Shown in pieces: positions 59,286 to 64,000 of a stretch of DNA of 64,000 nt. This DNA is from Hyperoplus lanceolatus (Eukaryota > Chordata > Actinopteri > Uranoscopiformes > Ammodytidae): contig CM049404.1 in NCBI GenBank assembly GCA_026929865.2, positions 1,428,501-1,492,500 on the forward strand, in the 5' to 3' direction. Every line of letters begins with the position of its first letter. The stretch's first letter is position 1. The position numbers and the translations under genes were made by a program. The notes under the pieces were generated by a model. That model did not search any database. It saw only the letters and a list, made by a program, of their open reading frames with translations, and was not told where the DNA came from.

Positions 59286-60530
59286 AATGTAATGTAATTG
59301 CTGTATCTGAGACTTGGCTTGATAATGAGAAAGGTCATAATGTGGAAATGGAGGGATACGAGCTGTTTACATCTAACAGGACAAACAAAAAAGGAGGAGG
59401 AGTTGCACTATATGTTGACACAGCTCTAAGATGTACCATGCTTAAAAGCATGACAATAAACATAGATGCTATTCTTGAATCCTTGACTATAGAAATTACA
59501 GTGGAGAAATCCAAAAATATCATTATTAGCTGTGTGTATAGAACACCTGGATCCTGTCTAGACACTTTCACTTGTAAATCAGAAGCAATGTTTGCTAACT
59601 TAAACCACAACAAGGTCCATATTATATGTGGAGATTTTAATATTGATCTGCTTAATCCCCATGGAAACAATAACACAATTGATTTTATCAATACAATGTA
59701 TAGTAATAGTTTATTTCCTGTTATTACAAAACCAAGTAGAATACATTGATAGATAATATTTACAGAAATACAATAGCAAGTCAAGTAACAGCTGGACTCC
59801 TTATAAATGACATAAGCGATCATCTTCCTGTTTTTGCTATCTTTAAAAATCTTCTTGAAGTGGAAAATATTAAAAAAACACACCCATCAGCTGACTCGAT
59901 GTAGATCACCAGAAGCCATCGCTGCCCTTAGGATGGACCTAAGCACACAGACTTGGAATCATGTCTATGCAACTGAAGACCCTAATCAAGCCTATGAGGC
60001 CTTTCTGTCGACTATACTGAAGCTATATGATAAACACTGTCCAATAAGAAAAACTGCTACCAGGAAAAAATATAGACATGATAAGCCATGGATTACTAAA
60101 GGTATAGAAAACGCCTGTAAAAAGAAAAATTTACTTTACAGGCTATTCTTAAAACAAAGAACAAAAGATGCAGAAAATAGATATAAGACATACAAAAATA
60201 AATTAATAAGAATTAATAGATTCAATAAGAAGGAATATTACCACAGGCTACTGGAACAGCAAAGGAGTAACATCCAAGGGACTTGGAACATTTTAAATAG
60301 CATAATCAAGAAAGGCGCTGGCAAAAATGACTATCCAATGTACTTTACTAAAGAGAATATAATCATGGATAAATCAAAGGAAATTGCAAATGAATTCAAT
60401 AATTTCTTTGTAAAAGTTGGATCTAACCTGGCTACAGAGATTGTAGAGCAGGGAGATAAGGAAGGATTGGATGTAAACAATATCATATGGAATCCAAATT
60501 CCATTTTTATCGGCAATGTAAATGACACCA
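59286..60530 (+). pseudogene. Jockey-like endonuclease and linker
   Basis: Endonuclease remnant: IAVSETWLDNEKGHN (metal-ligand Glu), KKGGGVALYVD, SCVYRTPGS, ICGDFNIDLLNP and ITKPSRI, with a stop at about 59750 and a shift near 59830. The basic linker follows (HDKPWITKGIENACKKKNLL, YYHRLLEQQRSNIQGTWNIL, EFNNFFVKVGSNLA). The N-terminal ~40 residues are missing. The frame then runs into L2 sequence. Confidence 0.82.
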
Positions 60531-61625
60531 TCAGAAGAACCTGCACTAAAAAAGATCCCCCCCGGAGTCCTGCTCAACATGAATTATACTCCCCTTCCAT
60601 CTGTGCTGCAAACCTTCCTCCAGCTCTGGACATCACACCTGACTGTCCTCCCTCACCTCCAACGGCCCATCCACCTGCTGCTTCTAACGTTGGCTCCCTC
60701 TACAGGCACAAACCTGTTTTGTATGACCCTGACAAACAAGCAATGCTTCCTAGCTGTAAGCTAAATTCCCCACAAATTCTCAAATCAAGAAAGGGCTTGG
60801 GTTTTCTACATTTAAATATTAGAAGTTTATTGCAGCATGATAAATTAGACCACGTAAAGATTTTAGTGTCCCAGGCAGATCCAGATGTTTTGATTCTGAC
60901 TGAATCCTGGTTAAAGAAGAGTACAGATGACTCTATTGTGGCAATAAATGATTATAACTTATTCAGAATAGACAGAAACACAAGGGGTGGGGGAGTGGCT
61001 GTCTATGTAAAATCCTGTTATTCTGTAACACTTTTACATGCTGTCTCTGATCCAAATGGCTTTGAATTTCTCGCGCTAGAATTATCTTTATCGTCAAAAG
61101 ATTCTTTTGTTGTAATTGGTGTGTATAGGCCCCCTTCAGCTGTAACTAGCTCCTTAAACGATCTAGCACATATGCTCTCCAGCTATGTAAATAGAGAGGT
61201 AATTGTGATGGGTGATTTTAACGTTGACTGGCTTTCACTCTGCTTTAAGGTTCATCACAGGAGATGCTTATGACACACACCATTGTCTTTTATATGAAAA
61301 GGTTGGGTGGTCCTCCCTTAAAGAGAGACGTGATGCACATTGGCATATTTTTATTTACAAAGCCTTGACCGGGAAGCTTCCTCGTTATTTAACAGAAATG
61401 TTGCAAATTTCAGATGGGCTTTATCAGACCCGCTCCACTGACATGCTCATGCTTTATGTCCCACAAGCCCGGTCTGAGCTGGGAAAGACAGCTTTTAGCT
61501 TCAGTGCCCCCGACTCCTGGAACAACTTACAGCAACAAATTAAACTAAATACCTTCATATCCTTTAATCAATTTAAACAAACTATCTTAAATCTGCCAAA
61601 CTCTACCTGTAACTGTTTTAATTAG
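60531..61625 (+). pseudogene. L2 endonuclease fused to C-terminal domain
   Basis: Endonuclease part: GLGFLHLNIRSLLQHDKLDH, DVLILTESWLKK (metal-ligand Glu), TRGGGVAVYVKS, VIGVYRPPSA and VIVMGDFNVDWLS. At about 61235 it jumps, with a frame change, to SALRFITGDAYDTHHCLLYE, RRDAHWHIFIYKALTGKLP, RSELGKTAFSFSAPDSWN and the terminal STCNCFN with a stop at 61625. Its upstream frame is open into the host LINE, giving a chimeric reading frame of 479 codons (59834-61273). Confidence 0.85.
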
Positions 61626-61882
61626 GCTATATTCTACTTTCACCCATTTCATTTTAATTGCTGCCACTCTTCACCACTATGTAAATGTTTCAATTGTTTT
61701 TTTTTCTCTCTTCACCTGTTGTTGTGTATTTGATGTATTTGCATTGAATATTGTGTATGTATTGTTGTTTTTCCTTGGAATTTATTTACTCGACATCATT
61801 GTAAATGAGGGTCACCCCTCAATTGGTCTCTCGAGGATAAATAAAAGTTAAATGAAATGAAATGAAAATGAAAATTAAATTC
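60531..61882 (+). mobile_element. L2-like LINE with RT deleted
   Basis: Plus-strand insertion in the jockey-like LINE. It holds an N-terminal region, an endonuclease, then a direct jump at about 61240 to the C-terminal domain, a 3' UTR (61625-61850) and an AAATGAAATG tail. The ~450 residues with the reverse transcriptase are absent. It resembles the L2 at 3.55-5.28 kb in the C-terminal domain. Confidence 0.85.
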
Positions 61883-61935
61883 TTGATACTGTAAATAAAT
61901 TCAAAAACAAAAAGTCTACTGACTTTGCCAATTTA

Positions 61936-62914
61936 CACTCAACAAAAATATAAACGCAACACTTTTGTTTTTGCTCCCATTTTTCATGAGATGGACTTAA
62001 AGATCTAAAATTCATTCCAGATACACAATATTACCATTTCTCTCAAACATTGTTCACAAATCTGTCTAAATGTGTGATAGTGAGCACTTCTGCTTTGCTG
62101 AGATAATCCATCCCACCTCACAGGTGTGCCACATCAAGATGCTGATCTGACATCATGATTAGTGCACAGGTGTGCCTTAGACTGTCCACAATAAAAGGCC
62201 ACCCTGAAATGTGCAGTTTTGTCTCACAGCAAAATGCCACAGATGCCACAAGCATTGAGGGAGCGTGCAATTGGCATGCTGACAGCAGGCATGTCAACCA
62301 GATCTGTTGCTCGTGCATTGAATGTTCATTTCTCCACCATAAGCCGTCTCCAAAGGCGTTTCAGAGAATATGGCAGTACATCCAACCGGCCTCACAACCG
62401 CAGACCACGTGTAACCACACCAGCCCAGGACCTCCACATCCAGGAGGTTCACCTCCAAGATCGTCTGAGACCAGCCACTGAGACAGCTGCTGAAACAATT
62501 GGTTTGCATAACCAAACAATTTCTGCACAAACTGTCAGAAACCGTCTCAGGGAAGCTCAACTGCATGCTCGTCGTCCTCATCGGGGTCTTGACCTGACTC
62601 CAGCTCGTCGCAGTAACAGACTTGAGTGGGCAAATGCTCACATTTGATGGCGTCTGGCACGTTGGAGAGGTGTTCTCTTCACGGATGAATCTCATGATGT
62701 CAGATCAGCATCTTGATGTGGCACACCTGTGAGGTGGGATGGATTATCTCAGCAAAGCAGAAGTGCTCACTATCACACATTTAGACAAATTTGTGAACAA
62801 TGTTTGAGAGAAATGGTAATATTGTGTATCTGGAATGAATGTTTGATCTTTAAGTCCATCTCATAAAAAATGGGAGCAAAAACAAAAGTGTTGCGTTTAT
62901 ATTTTTGTTGAGTG
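61936..62914 (+). mobile_element. Tc1 derivative with ~223-bp inverted repeats
   Basis: 979 bp flanked by TA (61934-61935, 62915-62916). The inverted repeats are unusually long: 61936-62158 and 62692-62914, starting CACTCAACAAAAATATAAAC and closely matching throughout. Between them is the 5' part of a Tc1 transposase gene. It is a deletion derivative that keeps both ends. Confidence 0.93.
62219..62699 (+). pseudogene. Tc1-like transposase, catalytic domain deleted
   Basis: DNA-binding half of a Tc1 transposase: MPQALRERAIGMLTAGMSTR, SVARALNVHFSTISRLQRRF (first helix-turn-helix), SNRPHNRRPRVTTP (GRPR-like hook), then ETIGLHNQTISAQTVRNRLR (second helix-turn-helix) and RRSNRLEWANAHI with a stop at 62647. 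Sequence continues WRLARWRGVLFTDES, reaching the first catalytic Asp, and then passes straight into the right inverted repeat. The second Asp and the Glu are gone. Confidence 0.9.
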
Positions 62915-64000
62915 TAGATATGATGCTAGTAAAAAACATAGTTGATTGCATAGTAACACCATTCACTTATATCTGCAACCAATCTTTCCTCACAGGAATT
63001 TCCCCAAATACAATGAAAACTGCTAAAGTAATTCCAATCTTCAAAAGTGGAGACAGGCATCAATTCACAAACTATAGACCAATCTCTCTGCTCTCACAAT
63101 TCTCCAAAATAATTGAAAAATTGTTTTTTGAAAGATTAGATAATTTTATAGAGAAGCACCATCTATTGAGCGACCACCAGTATGGTTTCAGATGCAATAT
63201 GTCCACCTCAATGGCAGTGATGGAGCTGGTGGAAGGGATATCTACTGCAATAAACAACAAGGAGATACACAGGTGGGGTTTTTATCGACCTAAAGAAGGC
63301 TTTCGACACAATTGACCATGGTTTTCTCTTGAAGAAAATGGAAAGATATGGTGTAAGAGGCATTGCTCACAACTGGCTTAAAAGTTACCTTGACGATAGA
63401 GATCAGTATGTACATATGTATAATGTCGACTCTGACTTGCAAAAAGTAACGCATGGGGTCCCACAAGGCTCTGTGCTTGGCCCTAAACTATTTATTATGT
63501 ACATTAATGATTTATGTGATGTCTTGAAATTACTAAAGTGTGTTTTGTTTGCTGATGACACCAGTTTGTACTGCTCTGGAAAAGATATAGAGCAGCTCCT
63601 GAATGCAGTGGAAAACGAATTAACAATTCTAAAGAAGTGGTTTGACATTAATAAGCTGTCTTTGAACCTAAAAAAAACTAAATTTATTATCTTTGGCAAT
63701 AAGAAAATTAACAAACAGGCTAAACTCAAGATCAATGATGTTGAAATTGAGCGTGTCAATGAAAATACATTTTTGGGAACCATAATCGATAAACTTAACT
63801 GGAAACCACAGATAAATAATATAAAATCAAAAATATCAAAAACCATTGCAATATTGTATAAAATGAAAAATATTTTAAATCAGAACTCACTATATATATT
63901 ATATTGCTCCCTCATTCTTCCTTACTTTACTTACTGTGTTGAGGTATGGGGTAACGCATATAAAACAAACATCAACCAAATTTTCGTAATGCAAAAAAAA
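62915..64000 (+). pseudogene. Jockey-like reverse transcriptase, partial at window end
   Basis: RT of the LINE begun at 59.3 kb: TAKVIPIFKSGDRHQFTNYR, PISLLSQFSKIIEKLFFERL, DHQYGFRCNMSTSMAVMELV; a frameshift near 63275; then FIDLKKAFDTIDHGFLLKKM, GVPQGSVLGPKLFIMYINDL, LFADDTSLYCSGKD (catalytic FADD), WFDINKLSLNLKKTKFIIFG, FLGTIIDKLNWKPQI and YFTYCVEVWGNAYKTNINQI. It is cut by the window edge. Confidence 0.88.

Larger units (their letters stand above)
59286..64000 (+). mobile_element. Jockey-like LINE, interrupted, runs off window
   Basis: Pieces 59286-60530, 61883-61935 and 62915-64000 read in order as endonuclease, linker and RT of one LINE. Between them lie an L2 copy (60531-61882) and a Tc1 derivative (61936-62914). 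The linker continues KKSTDFAN...MMLVKNIVDCIV across the Tc1 element. It resembles the element at 9.4-10.8 kb. The 3' end is beyond the window. Confidence 0.85.

Overview
This window looks like teleost fish DNA that is almost entirely transposable-element (TE) sequence. It holds Tc1/mariner, hAT, PIF/Harbinger, piggyBac and pogo-like DNA transposons. It also holds L1/Tx1-, L2- and jockey-like LINEs, tRNA-derived SINEs ending in copies of CCATTTACC, solo LTRs and one LTR retrotransposon with both LTRs. I found no intact host gene. The one confident host-type coding segment is a 117-bp poly(rC)-binding-protein (PCBP) exon at 37322-37438, and it lies inside a transposon. All calls come from reading the sequence; family names rest on protein motifs, terminal repeats and target-site duplications (TSDs).

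Layout. 0.7-5.3 kb: two minus-strand LINEs back to back. 5.5-6.3 kb: a Harbinger transposase remnant. 6.4-8.3 kb: a Tc1-type MITE, a 133-bp GT microsatellite and a SINE with a 16-bp TSD. 8.6-12.4 kb: an L1/Tx1 LINE split by a jockey-like LINE, then a solo-LTR fragment. 13.0-19.1 kb: a plus-strand L1/Tx1 (ORF1 then ORF2) interrupted twice; the second interruption itself carries a 1.4-kb foldback element with perfect 8-bp TSDs. 19.1-27 kb: an ORF1 fragment, a solo LTR with 5-bp TSD, two Harbinger MITEs with 3-bp TSDs, a further probable MITE and a hAT element with 8-bp TSD. 27.5-31.1 kb: a LINE tail, a possible RecQ-like fragment, a TTAA-flanked element and a SINE split by a very G-poor tract. 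31.4-33.9 kb: a pogo-like transposon with a solo LTR. 33.9-39.3 kb: a four-level nest, hAT > Tc1 > TTAA element > PCBP exon. 39.5-45.9 kb: a solo-LTR fragment, a hAT element and a Tc1 transposase gene split by a SINE. 48.15-49.63 kb: a young LTR retrotransposon. 49.7-52.4 kb: ZBED-like hAT and piggyBac remnants. 53.4-57.9 kb: a hAT element, MITE pieces and an L1 tail. 59.3-64 kb: a jockey-like LINE split by an internally deleted L2 and a Tc1 derivative; it runs off the window.

The elements do not form a pathway. They form a stratigraphy in which each insertion interrupts an older one, and many junctions can be read to the base. The most interesting objects are the PCBP exon inside a TTAA-flanked element, the 1.4-kb foldback element, and the strand-asymmetric insert in a SINE.
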